This document shows, piece by piece, positions 32,524 to 40,044 of a stretch of 42,400 nucleotides of DNA (its first letter is position 1; the number at the start of each line of letters is the position of its first letter). The notes beneath the pieces are model-generated. The model ran no database searches. It saw only the letters and a program-made list of their open reading frames with translations, and was not told where the DNA came from. The position numbers and the translations under genes were made by a program. Source of the DNA: an uncultured Spirochaetota bacterium (GTDB lineage Bacteria; Spirochaetota; Spirochaetia; JAFGXN01); NCBI GenBank assembly GCA_944388995.1, contig CALXKN010000017.1, positions 1 to 42,400 on the forward strand, written 5' to 3'.

Positions 32524-33984
32524 TTAATAGCGGACTTCGCGAAACAGCACCGTTCCGTCCGATTCGAATCCGAACGAAGAAACCGTTCCGTTAAGCCACT
32601 CGTGAAGATAAAAAGAATAGGAGAGCATGTCCTCCCGAATTCCGGATTTTTTCGTCAAATCGACCGATAAAGGCCAGCCGGAACCCCGTTTCCGGCGATA
32701 CAGATCATCAATCAGCCGCGCCAAGTGGAACCCGTTTTTCCGATACGCCTCACTGCCCGGTTCATGACCGAAAGCGGCTATCTCGTAACGTTCATCCTGT
32801 TCGATACCCCGTCCGGTGACGGCAATCATGGTTGTAAAATCGTAAAAAAGCGTATTAAATTCGACGCCGGTTGCATCGGAAACGACCGCCACTCCCGAAA
32901 ATGGGGAATCATAAATGCGGCGGACAACATTGTCTCCCCACCGCTCCCGAAGATACCGGAGAAAGAGAAGAGAATAACCGTAATTGGGCAACGGGAAAGG
33001 GTGATTCTCGATCAGAGAAATGCCCTGATTCTCAAATAACGCTTCCAGATAACGACCGTGCGGCAGCGCATATCCGGCGTAATATTCGGAGAGCATGGAG
33101 AGTCCTTCGTTCAGCCAGACCGGCAGCTGCGATTTTCCGAGACGGGTTCGGTGATCGAACAAAATCATATGCTGAAATTCATGAATAAACGTGGCAATCA
33201 AATCGTCCCGATGTGTTTCGAAATCGGCAAAACAGTCGGAATTCACATAAAGAAGATCGGCTTCGTTCGAAAACTCGCCGCCGGTTCCGTCGGGATATTT
33301 ATCCTGAGCGTAAAAATAACCGTAGAGTCCCGGTTCCAGCGGGGTCAGCAGAAAAAGAACGGTACCGTTCCCGTCGATATCGCTTTCATGAGAAAAAAGC
33401 CGATGCATTTCCGGCACCATCCGATCGAATTCCGCGGTAACGACCTCCAACGCGGCGCTGTCGACCGTCACCGCGGTATCGACATAAACGGCAGCGTACC
33501 GGGAAACCCGGCGGCAAACGGCATCAACCGAGTGGGACACTCCGTTGCCGTCGAGAACCCGAAACCCGTAGCGGATGCTGCCTTCCGTAACGGAACGGAC
33601 TCCGGATCTGCCGTCCGCAATCCGAAACCGGGATGCGCCCGCCACTCGGCCCGATGCCGATGCGGCCGCCAGCCGCTCTTCGGTCTCCCTCATCCGGGAA
33701 TAAAACGAGTGAACCGCTGCGGTTTCCCGATTTTCCGACGCCGACCGGACCGGCAGCGCCGCCGACGGCCGCGGCTGTGCGCCGGCCGCCGCCTCGCGGC
33801 CGGGAGCAAGGGCGGCCGACAGCGTAAAACGGTGGCCGCTGTCGATAAAGTTCCCCTCTTCTTGCGGAACGGCGGCCGTCAGCGTATAAAGCCGTCCCGC
33901 TTCACTCTTTTTTTCTTCGCAACCGACAGCCGCCTGCAGCATCACCGCGGCAATCGCCAAAAAAATCGTTTTCCGGATGTTCAT
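32524..33984 (-). CDS. M30-like zinc metallopeptidase lipoprotein
   Basis: 486 residues. Signal peptide with a lipobox AVGC (19-22), so lipid-anchored at C22. After a low-complexity Ala/Arg-rich region (~55-120) comes a gluzincin domain: HEFQH (268-272) supplies two zinc histidines and the catalytic Glu, and E293 in WLNEGLS the third ligand. Surroundings (DGNGTVLFLLTPL, LLYVNSDCF, LPNYGYSLLFLRYL) fit the hyicolysin/M30 group seen in spirochaetes. Presumably cleaves host or environmental protein at the cell surface. ATG 33984 is chosen over GTG 33987 (GGAGG five bases before). It follows the BIG2 lipoprotein genes on the same strand but is separated by a hairpin. Confidence 0.85.
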   Translation of the reverse strand: MNIRKTIFLAIAAVMLQAAVGCEEKKSEAGRLYTLTAAVPQEEGNFIDSGHRFTLSAALAPGREAAAGAQPRPSAALPVRSASENRETAAVHSFYSRMRETEERLAAASASGRVAGASRFRIADGRSGVRSVTEGSIRYGFRVLDGNGVSHSVDAVCRRVSRYAAVYVDTAVTVDSAALEVVTAEFDRMVPEMHRLFSHESDIDGNGTVLFLLTPLEPGLYGYFYAQDKYPDGTGGEFSNEADLLYVNSDCFADFETHRDDLIATFIHEFQHMILFDHRTRLGKSQLPVWLNEGLSMLSEYYAGYALPHGRYLEALFENQGISLIENHPFPLPNYGYSLLFLRYLRERWGDNVVRRIYDSPFSGVAVVSDATGVEFNTLFYDFTTMIAVTGRGIEQDERYEIAAFGHEPGSEAYRKNGFHLARLIDDLYRRKRGSGWPLSVDLTKKSGIREDMLSYSFYLHEWLNGTVSSFGFESDGTVLFREVRY

Positions 33985-34017
33985 CACCCCCTCCGCCCGA
34001 TTGTTTTGCCTTTAAAC

Positions 34018-34050
34018 GGAGAGATTTCTTTCCAAAGAAGACATCTCTCC
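34018..34050 (-). terminator. Long hairpin between lipoprotein and peptidase genes
   Basis: GGAGAGAT (34018-34025) pairs with ATCTCTCC (34043-34050), with an inner TTCTT/AAGAA extension. Lies 14 bases after the BIG2 gene stop. No T tract follows on the minus strand, so it may be a processing or mRNA-stabilising stem rather than a full terminator. Confidence 0.5.
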
Positions 34051-34063
34051 CGCACAATAAGAT

Positions 34064-35197
34064 TTAACGAAAGGTAACGGTCACGCCCTGATTCACCGGG
34101 TATCCGTTCCCTTTATCTTTGCTCCACGTTTCATCCCAAAAGGACTTTTTGGAAGACGGCAGTGTAACGGTAATGGACGCCTTCCCGCTACTATCAGACT
34201 CATCCTCCTTCTGGTAGCCGACCTGAAGTCCGTAGTAGGTCGCCGCTCCCGATGTTTCGGATGAAATTAACTCTGTCTGATTCGATAAATCCAGTTCTCG
34301 AATATAATTAAACTCCAGATTGACTCTTTTTAATTTTTTATTTTCGCTCAAATCGACTGTTTGCAAATTTTGATAGGCGGCATTTAAAATTTCGATTTCG
34401 GAAAAAAACGCAATTCCCTGCAAATTTTGAATTTTTGTTGAGACCCAGTCCCACTCCAAATTCAGTTCCGTAACCTCATCCGCTTCCGCCCGGGACACGA
34501 TTCCGTCATTGTCCGTATCAAATTTTTTCAGCACGTCACGGAATGCCGCATCGGGAACATCTTTCTCCAGATTCAGGCTCTCCGGTACCGGCGCGGTGAC
34601 GGTCACCGTCCACGAAACGGAAACCTCACTGTTGTCGGCCGAGACGGCGGTGACGACAGCGGTACCGGCAGAGGCGGCGGTCACCGTTACGGACATTCCG
34701 GTTGCGGCACTCAGCGTGACGGCTCCGTTATCGACGCTCCAGTTCACGGCAGGGTTTGAGGCATCCTCCGGAACGACGGCGACACTAAATATCTGCGTTC
34801 CGCCGACGGTAAGAGAAACCGGCTGATCGACTGCCGGAGTCGGCGTCAGTCCCGTTACGGGTTTTTCTTCCGGTACCGGCTCGGTGACGGTCACTTTACA
34901 GACAGCCGTCAGACTTTTATTTTCGGCAACGACCGCTTTCACTTCGGCTTCCCCGGCAGCTATTGCCGTCACTTTTCCTTCTTCCACCGTAACGATTGTT
35001 TCATTCGAACTTTCCCAAAGAACTTTCTGAACCGCCTGCTCCGGCAAAACCGCAAACGTCAGTTCTTCCGTTTTTCCGATTTCCAAAGTCACCGACGAAG
35101 GTCGGATCTCGATACCGGTTGCCTTCACCGGATCCGTTACCGGATCGCAGGAAGCCAACATCCATACAGCAGCAATACAACTGAAGATCTTTTTCAT
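34064..35197 (-). CDS. BIG2 lipoprotein with LRR-like C-terminus (third of three)
   Basis: 377 residues. Lipoprotein signal peptide MKKIFSCIAAVWMLASC (lipid at C17). Two BIG2 Ig-like domains (about 25-205), an EF-hand-like DTDNDGIVSRAEA linking to a short leucine-rich segment (LNLEWDW, LQTVDLSENKKLKRVNLEFN, LRELDLSNQTEL type), and a C-terminal segment VTLPSSKKSFWDETW shared in form with the two upstream genes. Likely surface-exposed adhesin-like protein. AAAGGAG precedes the ATG; the frame extends to 35269 only through the 3' end of the upstream gene. 19 bases separate it from that gene. Confidence 0.85.
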   Translation of the reverse strand: MKKIFSCIAAVWMLASCDPVTDPVKATGIEIRPSSVTLEIGKTEELTFAVLPEQAVQKVLWESSNETIVTVEEGKVTAIAAGEAEVKAVVAENKSLTAVCKVTVTEPVPEEKPVTGLTPTPAVDQPVSLTVGGTQIFSVAVVPEDASNPAVNWSVDNGAVTLSAATGMSVTVTAASAGTAVVTAVSADNSEVSVSWTVTVTAPVPESLNLEKDVPDAAFRDVLKKFDTDNDGIVSRAEADEVTELNLEWDWVSTKIQNLQGIAFFSEIEILNAAYQNLQTVDLSENKKLKRVNLEFNYIRELDLSNQTELISSETSGAATYYGLQVGYQKEDESDSSGKASITVTLPSSKKSFWDETWSKDKGNGYPVNQGVTVTFR

Positions 35198-35216
35198 TTT
35201 TCGCTCCTTTCCTATA

Positions 35217-37556
35217 TTATTCTCTGACAAGAGTGACGTTGTAATTGGAACCGTTCCGACTCCATTCATTATCCCACCTCTCCCATAAAGAAGAAGGCAG
35301 ATAAAGAGTGACTTTTTTTAATCCCTGATATCCGCAGACCAGATTCTTCAATGCCGAATTCGAACGCAAATCGAGCTTTTCCAAAGAATTGCCGTTGCAA
35401 ATCAGCGTTTCGAGTTTCGAATTCATCGAAGTATCCAGATCGGTCAAATATCCGCCGCTGCAGTCAAGCGAGAGCAGATTCGGCATCAGCTCCAGACCGT
35501 ACAGCGCGGATGCCGCGGCAACCTCCAGTCCGGAGACGTTTTTCAGGTCGTCTTCGGTGAAGTTCTGTTTGCCGGTCGCGAGGGCAACGGCATCGAACAG
35601 CGCTCCTGCGGGAATCAGTTCCTTACGAACCGTGACCTTGCAGGTTGCTGTCACTCCGGAAGCGTCTCCGGCGGTCGCTTTCACCGTAAACATGGCCGCG
35701 CCGGCATTTGAATTGACACTCAGAAGACCGTCGTCCGAAATCGTTGCCGGCACATCGCCTCCTTCGAGACTCCATGTGACGGTTTTAACAGCGGCGTTGG
35801 GCGGTTCGACGGATGCTGTCAGACGGTAACTTTTTCCTTTATAAAGGTTCACACTCTCCCGATTCAAAACAATTTTTGTGACGGCTGCCGTTGCCGGAGA
35901 GACGGTGACAACACACGAGGCCGATGCCCCGAAGCCGTCGGCGGCGGTCGCCGTTACGGTAGCGGTTCCGGCTTTTAACGCGGTTACGGTTCCGGTTGCG
36001 TCATCCAATGAAACAATGTTTTCGGGTGAAACACTCCATTTCAGCCGTTTGTCTGTCGCGTCGCCGGGCGTCACCGTCGCACTCAAAACGAAATCGAGGC
36101 CGACTTCGAATCTTTCCGGAGCTGCGGGGTAAACTGAAGGATTCAGCGTAATCTGCGTGACGGGAGAAATCACCGTCACTTCGCATTCATCGTAAACTCC
36201 CGGATTGGAAACCGATTCGGCGCGAACGGTTGCCGTTCCGGCGTTCAGTGCGGTCACTGTCCCATTCTCAACAGAGACAATCCCGTCGGGAACGGCTGTC
36301 CACCGGACGTTGCGGTCAGTCGCTTCTTGCGGTTCGACCGCAGCGGTCAGGGTTGCCGTTTTGCCGTCTTCGGTCAGCGTCAGCTGCAGGCTGTCGCGGT
36401 CCAACCGGACGGCGGTGACAGCCTCCCGAACCGTGACGGTACAGCTGTCCGTTTTGGCAGCATCGGATCGCGAGGTAACCGTTACGGTCGCCCTTCCCGG
36501 ACCGAGCGCCGTCACTTCTCCCGTATCGGCATTGACGGAAACGACATCGGCCCCCTCTGTGACACTCCAAACCACTGTTTTCTCTGAGGCATTCGGGGGA
36601 TTGACCGTACAGGTCAGCTGTTTTGTCTCTCCCCTGAACATCGTAACGGTTTCGCCTTCGTTAATTGCAACCGATTCGACAGCGGCACTGCCCGCGACAA
36701 TGTCGATTTTGATCTCCGCCGTGACATCGGCAGGGTAATCGGGGTTGTCGAACGGGTGCAGCGAAGCCCGCACGGTAACGGTACCCGGTGCGTTGGCCGT
36801 GACCGTGCCGTCCGCAGCGACAGCGGCGGTTTGCGGATCGGACGTTGCCCAGAAAACGGTGCCGTAAGTCGGCTCTCCGGAAACGGTCGCCGTCAGCGCA
36901 AGCGTCAGCCCGGCCTCCAACCCGGCGGCAGCCTCGTAACCGTCGGCCGTTATCGTCACCTTTTCCGCTGCCCGGTAAACCGTCACGGAACAACTGTCGC
37001 TGTACCCGCCTTCCGCGGTAGTCACCGTCACCTGTGCCGTACCGACAGCAACCCCTTTCACGATACCGCGGTTGGAATCTTCAAGCGTCAGGACATTTTC
37101 CTTCCCCTCTTCGACCGTAAACAAAACCGTTTTCACGGAGGCATCGGTCGGCAGAACCGCATAATTTAAACCGACTTCTTTTCCCACCGGAACCGGAAAC
37201 GTCTCCTCGATTCGGACTCCCGTAACGTCCGTTTTGCCGATAACGGTTATCAGACAGGAAGCCCGGTAATTTCCGTCGGTCGTGACAGCTGTCACGGACG
37301 TCTCGCCGGCGGCTTTGGCCGTTACCACTCCGGAAGCGGTCACGTCGGCAACAGCCGGATTTTCCGATTCCCACCGGACAGTTTTATCGGCTGCCGTTTC
37401 GGGCACAACAGCGGCTTTCAGCGAAACCGTCTTCCCCGTCTCCAGTGTCACCGATGCAGGCGTTACCGTTATTCCGGACACTTTTGCCGAATCCTTTTCA
37501 CAGCTTGCCAAAGCGAGCAGCAAAACCATTCCCCAACAGCGAACAAAGATTTTCAT
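35217..37556 (-). CDS. Large BIG2 repeat lipoprotein (second of three)
   Basis: 779 residues. Signal peptide with lipobox LASC (lipid at ~C19). Seven consecutive BIG2 Ig-like domains of ~80-90 residues, each with the W/V..GxVTAxxxGxATVT core, form a ~600-residue stalk. A leucine-rich region with cysteine at the repeat consensus (LLSLDCSGGYLTDLD, LETLICNGNSLEKLDL) and the C-terminal LYLPSSLWERWDNEW module follow. Probable surface adhesin or matrix protein. GAGGAGG precedes the ATG at 37556. The repeats are diverged at DNA level, so I see no exact long duplications. Confidence 0.88.
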   Translation of the reverse strand: MKIFVRCWGMVLLLALASCEKDSAKVSGITVTPASVTLETGKTVSLKAAVVPETAADKTVRWESENPAVADVTASGVVTAKAAGETSVTAVTTDGNYRASCLITVIGKTDVTGVRIEETFPVPVGKEVGLNYAVLPTDASVKTVLFTVEEGKENVLTLEDSNRGIVKGVAVGTAQVTVTTAEGGYSDSCSVTVYRAAEKVTITADGYEAAAGLEAGLTLALTATVSGEPTYGTVFWATSDPQTAAVAADGTVTANAPGTVTVRASLHPFDNPDYPADVTAEIKIDIVAGSAAVESVAINEGETVTMFRGETKQLTCTVNPPNASEKTVVWSVTEGADVVSVNADTGEVTALGPGRATVTVTSRSDAAKTDSCTVTVREAVTAVRLDRDSLQLTLTEDGKTATLTAAVEPQEATDRNVRWTAVPDGIVSVENGTVTALNAGTATVRAESVSNPGVYDECEVTVISPVTQITLNPSVYPAAPERFEVGLDFVLSATVTPGDATDKRLKWSVSPENIVSLDDATGTVTALKAGTATVTATAADGFGASASCVVTVSPATAAVTKIVLNRESVNLYKGKSYRLTASVEPPNAAVKTVTWSLEGGDVPATISDDGLLSVNSNAGAAMFTVKATAGDASGVTATCKVTVRKELIPAGALFDAVALATGKQNFTEDDLKNVSGLEVAAASALYGLELMPNLLSLDCSGGYLTDLDTSMNSKLETLICNGNSLEKLDLRSNSALKNLVCGYQGLKKVTLYLPSSLWERWDNEWSRNGSNYNVTLVRE

Positions 37557-37587
37557 AAAACTCCTCCTCAATACGATTCGATGGTTT

Positions 37588-38685
37588 TCATTCTTTAATA
37601 AGGGTCACCCAGGTGTTGGCCGTTTCGGCAGGATATCCGTCCGAACCCGGCTTTCCCCACGTTTCGTCACTCTCCCATCTGTCCCACAACGATCGGGGCA
37701 GATAAAGAGAAAGTTTCAAATTGTACATTCCTTCCGCTTCGTTGATCTGCTGTCCGCACCAGAGAAAATCGAGATTCGGACAGTTTCGGGCATCGAGCCG
37801 ATCCATGTAATTATTGTAGCAGCTTAAATGAATCAGCTTCGGATTACGGGAAACATCGAGCGATCCCAGACGATTTTGCGAACAGACCAGATATTCCAAT
37901 TCCGGCAAACCGGTCAGATCCAGCTTTTCGAGTCGGCATTCCCCGGCATCAACCGTAACAAGAAACGGGTTTGCTTCGAGACTCAACTGTTTCAGCGTAT
38001 TGCCTCCGCAGGAGACCTCCGTCAGCAGCGGATTTCCGGAAAGATCGAGCTCTCTTAAACGATTATCAAAGCAGTAAAGACGACGCAGTTTCGAAAGCGA
38101 CCGCAAATCGAGAGATTCGATTTTATTGTAGTGACACGCCAATTCTTCCAGATTGACAAAATATTCGAGACCGGTCAAATCGGCAATCTTTTCTTCCGAT
38201 GGTGTGTTTGACAGTTTGTAGCAGTGAATCACCGTAACCGTTTCCGCCTCTTTTAATGTGATAATGCCGTCCGCATCGAGATCGATCTGTTTCTCTCCCG
38301 TTTCCGAATTTTCGCCGAAAAGAGAAAACAGATAGGAGCGGAAAAGCGGATCGGGAATGTAAACCTCATCGGCCACCGTCACCCGGCACTGCTGCCGAAA
38401 ACCGCCGTCAACCGTCTCGGCCGTCACGGTCGCCGTTCCCGGCAAAACCCCGCGAATGCGGCCGTCCGCAACGGAAACGGTTTGCGGGGCATCGCTCGTC
38501 CAGCGGATTCCCTTTTCGCCAGCCTCCCCTGGAAGAACCGACGCATTCACCGTCTGTTCCTGCCCCAGCTTCAAATTCAGTTCCGTGCGGTCGATTGTTA
38601 AACCCGATACCGCCGCCGGTTTCCCGGGACAGGAGACAAAGATCATGGCCGCCAATAAAACGATTCCTTTAAAAAACAGTTGCAT
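37588..38685 (-). CDS. BIG2 plus leucine-rich-repeat lipoprotein (first of three)
   Basis: 365 residues. Signal peptide with lipobox FVSC (lipid at C19). One BIG2 domain (~25-105), an EF-hand-like DLDADGIITLKEA, then six to seven ~21-residue leucine-rich repeats of the form LxxLxCxxNxLxxLDLSxNPxL, with cysteine at a fixed position, and the C-terminal LYLPRSLWDRWES module ending WVTLIKE. AAGGAG before the ATG. First gene of the lipoprotein operon, behind a TTGACA promoter and a palindrome. Confidence 0.88.
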   Translation of the reverse strand: MQLFFKGIVLLAAMIFVSCPGKPAAVSGLTIDRTELNLKLGQEQTVNASVLPGEAGEKGIRWTSDAPQTVSVADGRIRGVLPGTATVTAETVDGGFRQQCRVTVADEVYIPDPLFRSYLFSLFGENSETGEKQIDLDADGIITLKEAETVTVIHCYKLSNTPSEEKIADLTGLEYFVNLEELACHYNKIESLDLRSLSKLRRLYCFDNRLRELDLSGNPLLTEVSCGGNTLKQLSLEANPFLVTVDAGECRLEKLDLTGLPELEYLVCSQNRLGSLDVSRNPKLIHLSCYNNYMDRLDARNCPNLDFLWCGQQINEAEGMYNLKLSLYLPRSLWDRWESDETWGKPGSDGYPAETANTWVTLIKE

Positions 38686-38709
38686 AAAAACTCCTTCCGT
38701 TGTTTTTTG

Positions 38710-38723
38710 TTAGTTAAAACTAA
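38710..38723. promoter_or_regulatory. Palindromic operator candidate
   Basis: TTAGTT-AA-AACTAA, a perfect 6-bp inverted repeat centred about 10 bases downstream of the predicted start of the lipoprotein operon. This is a typical place for a repressor. The binding protein is unknown. Confidence 0.45.
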
Positions 38724-38731
38724 TTAAGATA

Positions 38732-38760
38732 GTATTATCAAATTAATAACATATTGTCAA
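38732..38760 (-). promoter_or_regulatory. Promoter of the BIG2 lipoprotein operon
   Basis: Minus strand consensus TTGACA (38760-38755). At 17 bases the -10 reads TAATAC (38737-38732); GATAAT is two bases closer. The region is strongly A/T-rich compared with the flanks. Confidence 0.6.
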
Positions 38761-38870
38761 TCTTTTTTCGTTTCTAACGTCATGATTTTTCCGGGCTGTT
38801 TATCGGAAGGCAAACTTTTTCCAAAGACTGTTGACTTTTCCGGTTAAAGGTGATACAAACACTCTTCCGA

Positions 38871-38903
38871 GCGTTATCGTTATGATACGCTCTTTTTTGT
38901 TTT
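38871..38903 (+). terminator. Terminator-like hairpin in the leader of the S-subunit-like gene
   Basis: GCGTTATC-GTTAT-GATACGC (one bulged T) followed by TCTTTTTTGTTTT. There is no upstream plus-strand gene to terminate, but a TTGACT (38831-38836) could start a short leader just before it. It may act as an attenuator, or its palindrome as an operator. Confidence 0.45.
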
Positions 38904-38933
38904 CCGGAAAAATATCAAAGAGGAGGAAAAGCG

Positions 38934-39338
38934 ATGAAACAGAAAAACGGAATGTTAAAACTGAAAGATTTGGCCGACATCTCGGTTTGTCCGTGGAGCC
39001 CGAAACGGAAAAGAAGTACGGGACGTTTCCCGTATATCGGCCTCAAAGGAGAAACCGGATTTTGCGATACCGCCAACTTCGAAGCCGATTCGATTGTTAT
39101 GACCCGCTTCGGCAGCGGCGGCGGGCGTGTTTTCTATTTTTCCGAACCGGGATTTGCTTCGGGCTGTTTCATTCTGAAAGGAAAAACGGTCTCCGATACC
39201 CGCGCCCTCTACCGCTATCTCAAAGAACGGCGTTGTCCCCGGTCGACCGTCTCCCCGGGGCATTCGATTCCGCAGATTTCGCTGAAGGCCGCGGAAGAGT
39301 TTGAAATCGAAATCACGCCGGTTGACAGCGAGACGTAA
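38934..39338 (+). CDS. Orphan half-size type I restriction specificity (HsdS)-like protein
   Basis: 134 residues, about one target-recognition domain. The N-terminal LKLKDLADISVCPW resembles the start of an HsdS repeat. IGLKGETGFCDTANFEADSIVMTRFGSGGGRVFYF and the end region SIPQISLKAAEEFEIEI follow the HsdS pattern of beta-rich recognition domain and a terminal Pro-x-Ile-Ser-Leu helix. Normal HsdS has two such domains (~400 residues); no hsdM or hsdR is in the window. GGAGGAAAA precedes the ATG. It may be a solitary DNA-binding protein, a remnant, or a swap cassette. Assignment by pattern only. Confidence 0.6.
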   Translation: MKQKNGMLKLKDLADISVCPWSPKRKRSTGRFPYIGLKGETGFCDTANFEADSIVMTRFGSGGGRVFYFSEPGFASGCFILKGKTVSDTRALYRYLKERRCPRSTVSPGHSIPQISLKAAEEFEIEITPVDSET

Positions 39339-39404
39339 GCGCCTGCGCAAGGAAAGAGCGGGAAACGGAGTCGTAACGGTTCGGTAAAAAGAAGCCGGAA
39401 AAGA

Positions 39405-39581
39405 TCAGTACCGGACAGCCGGATGAGGAACGGTTTTCCGGCTGCCGCACTGCGGACAGGCCGGTGAAACCGGTCTCACTGACAGAAACGAACGGGGAAC
39501 GACGGCTTCGAAAGACCGTCCGCATTTTGTACAAAGATAGAGCCGGGATTCCCCGGGCTGCGGTTCTCTAAAAAAAGACAT
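39405..39581 (-). CDS. 58-residue zinc-ribbon protein (FmdB-like)
   Basis: Small gene found by reading the minus strand below the rhodanese gene. ATG at 39581 with GGAGG (39596-39592) ten bases upstream; stop TGA at 39405-39407. The protein has two CxxC knuckles, C17/C20 (LCTKCGRSF) and C42/C45 (ACPQCGSRK), 21 residues apart, typical of FmdB-type zinc ribbons that bind one zinc. 24 bases after the rhodanese stop, so probably co-transcribed. Function unknown; could be a small regulator or metal/sulfur handling protein. Confidence 0.7.
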   Translation of the reverse strand: MSFFREPQPGESRLYLCTKCGRSFEAVVPRSFLSVRPVSPACPQCGSRKTVPHPAVRY

Positions 39582-39605
39582 TGAAAAACGACCTCCCGAT
39601 TCCGC

Positions 39606-39959
39606 TTATTTCTCCAGCGGAAAAGCCTCGGTAAAACCGGCATACATAATACCGCCCATATTGTGAACCTTCTCATATCCGAGATGTCTCATTTGACGGG
39701 CCGCCGATCCGGCACGGGCTCCGCTGTAGCAGTAAATATAAACCGGAGTTTTTTTGTCGGGAACTTTCGATTCGATCTCTTCCGCAATTTTGTAATCGGG
39801 AATATGAAGCGCTCCCCTGACATGTCCTTCGTTAAACTCATCCGCACTGCGGACATCCAGAATCACCGGGCGTGACTGCCTGCGAATCATCTCCGGATAA
39901 TCACCGACAGGGATTCTCTTACCGCAAAAAAAAGAAACCGTTCTCCTTAAAAAACACAT
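39606..39959 (-). CDS. Single-domain rhodanese
   Basis: 117 residues. Sulfurtransferase fold with VILDVRSADEFNEGHVRGALHIP and the active-site loop YCYSGARAG, catalytic C77. The first ~20 residues (MCFLRRTVSFFCGK) are short and partly hydrophobic but not a clear signal peptide. AGGAAAAG before the ATG. Probably carries persulfide sulfur, donor and acceptor unknown; co-transcribed with the zinc ribbon. Divergent from the transglutaminase-like lipoprotein. Confidence 0.9.
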   Translation of the reverse strand: MCFLRRTVSFFCGKRIPVGDYPEMIRRQSRPVILDVRSADEFNEGHVRGALHIPDYKIAEEIESKVPDKKTPVYIYCYSGARAGSAARQMRHLGYEKVHNMGGIMYAGFTEAFPLEK

Positions 39960-39984
39960 CTTTACTTTTCCTATTCACTTGTAA

Positions 39985-39990
39985 TATAAT
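39985..39990 (+). promoter_or_regulatory. -10 box of the transglutaminase-like lipoprotein gene
   Basis: TATAAT at 39985-39990 gives a start near 39997 and a ~48-base leader ending in AGGAG (40031-40035). The -35 region is weak (TTACTT). Confidence 0.45.
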
Positions 39991-40044
39991 AATTTCAGTA
40001 TACAGAAAATGAAAAAAAATAACAACCGTCAGGAGCGAATCCGT

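Noticed and set aside
33058-34077. 339-codon plus-strand open frame opposite the M30 peptidase
   Set aside because: Arg-rich composition without domain features; the opposite strand has signal peptide, lipobox, HEFQH and a ribosome site.
36205-36738. 177-codon plus-strand open frame with repeated Thr/Val/Ser pattern
   Set aside because: It is the antisense reading of the BIG2 repeats, whose periodic codon composition keeps the other strand open.
34018-38685. CRISPR-like or tandem DNA repeat array in the lipoprotein genes
   Set aside because: The repetition is at protein-domain level (BIG2, leucine-rich); no regularly spaced identical DNA repeats are seen.
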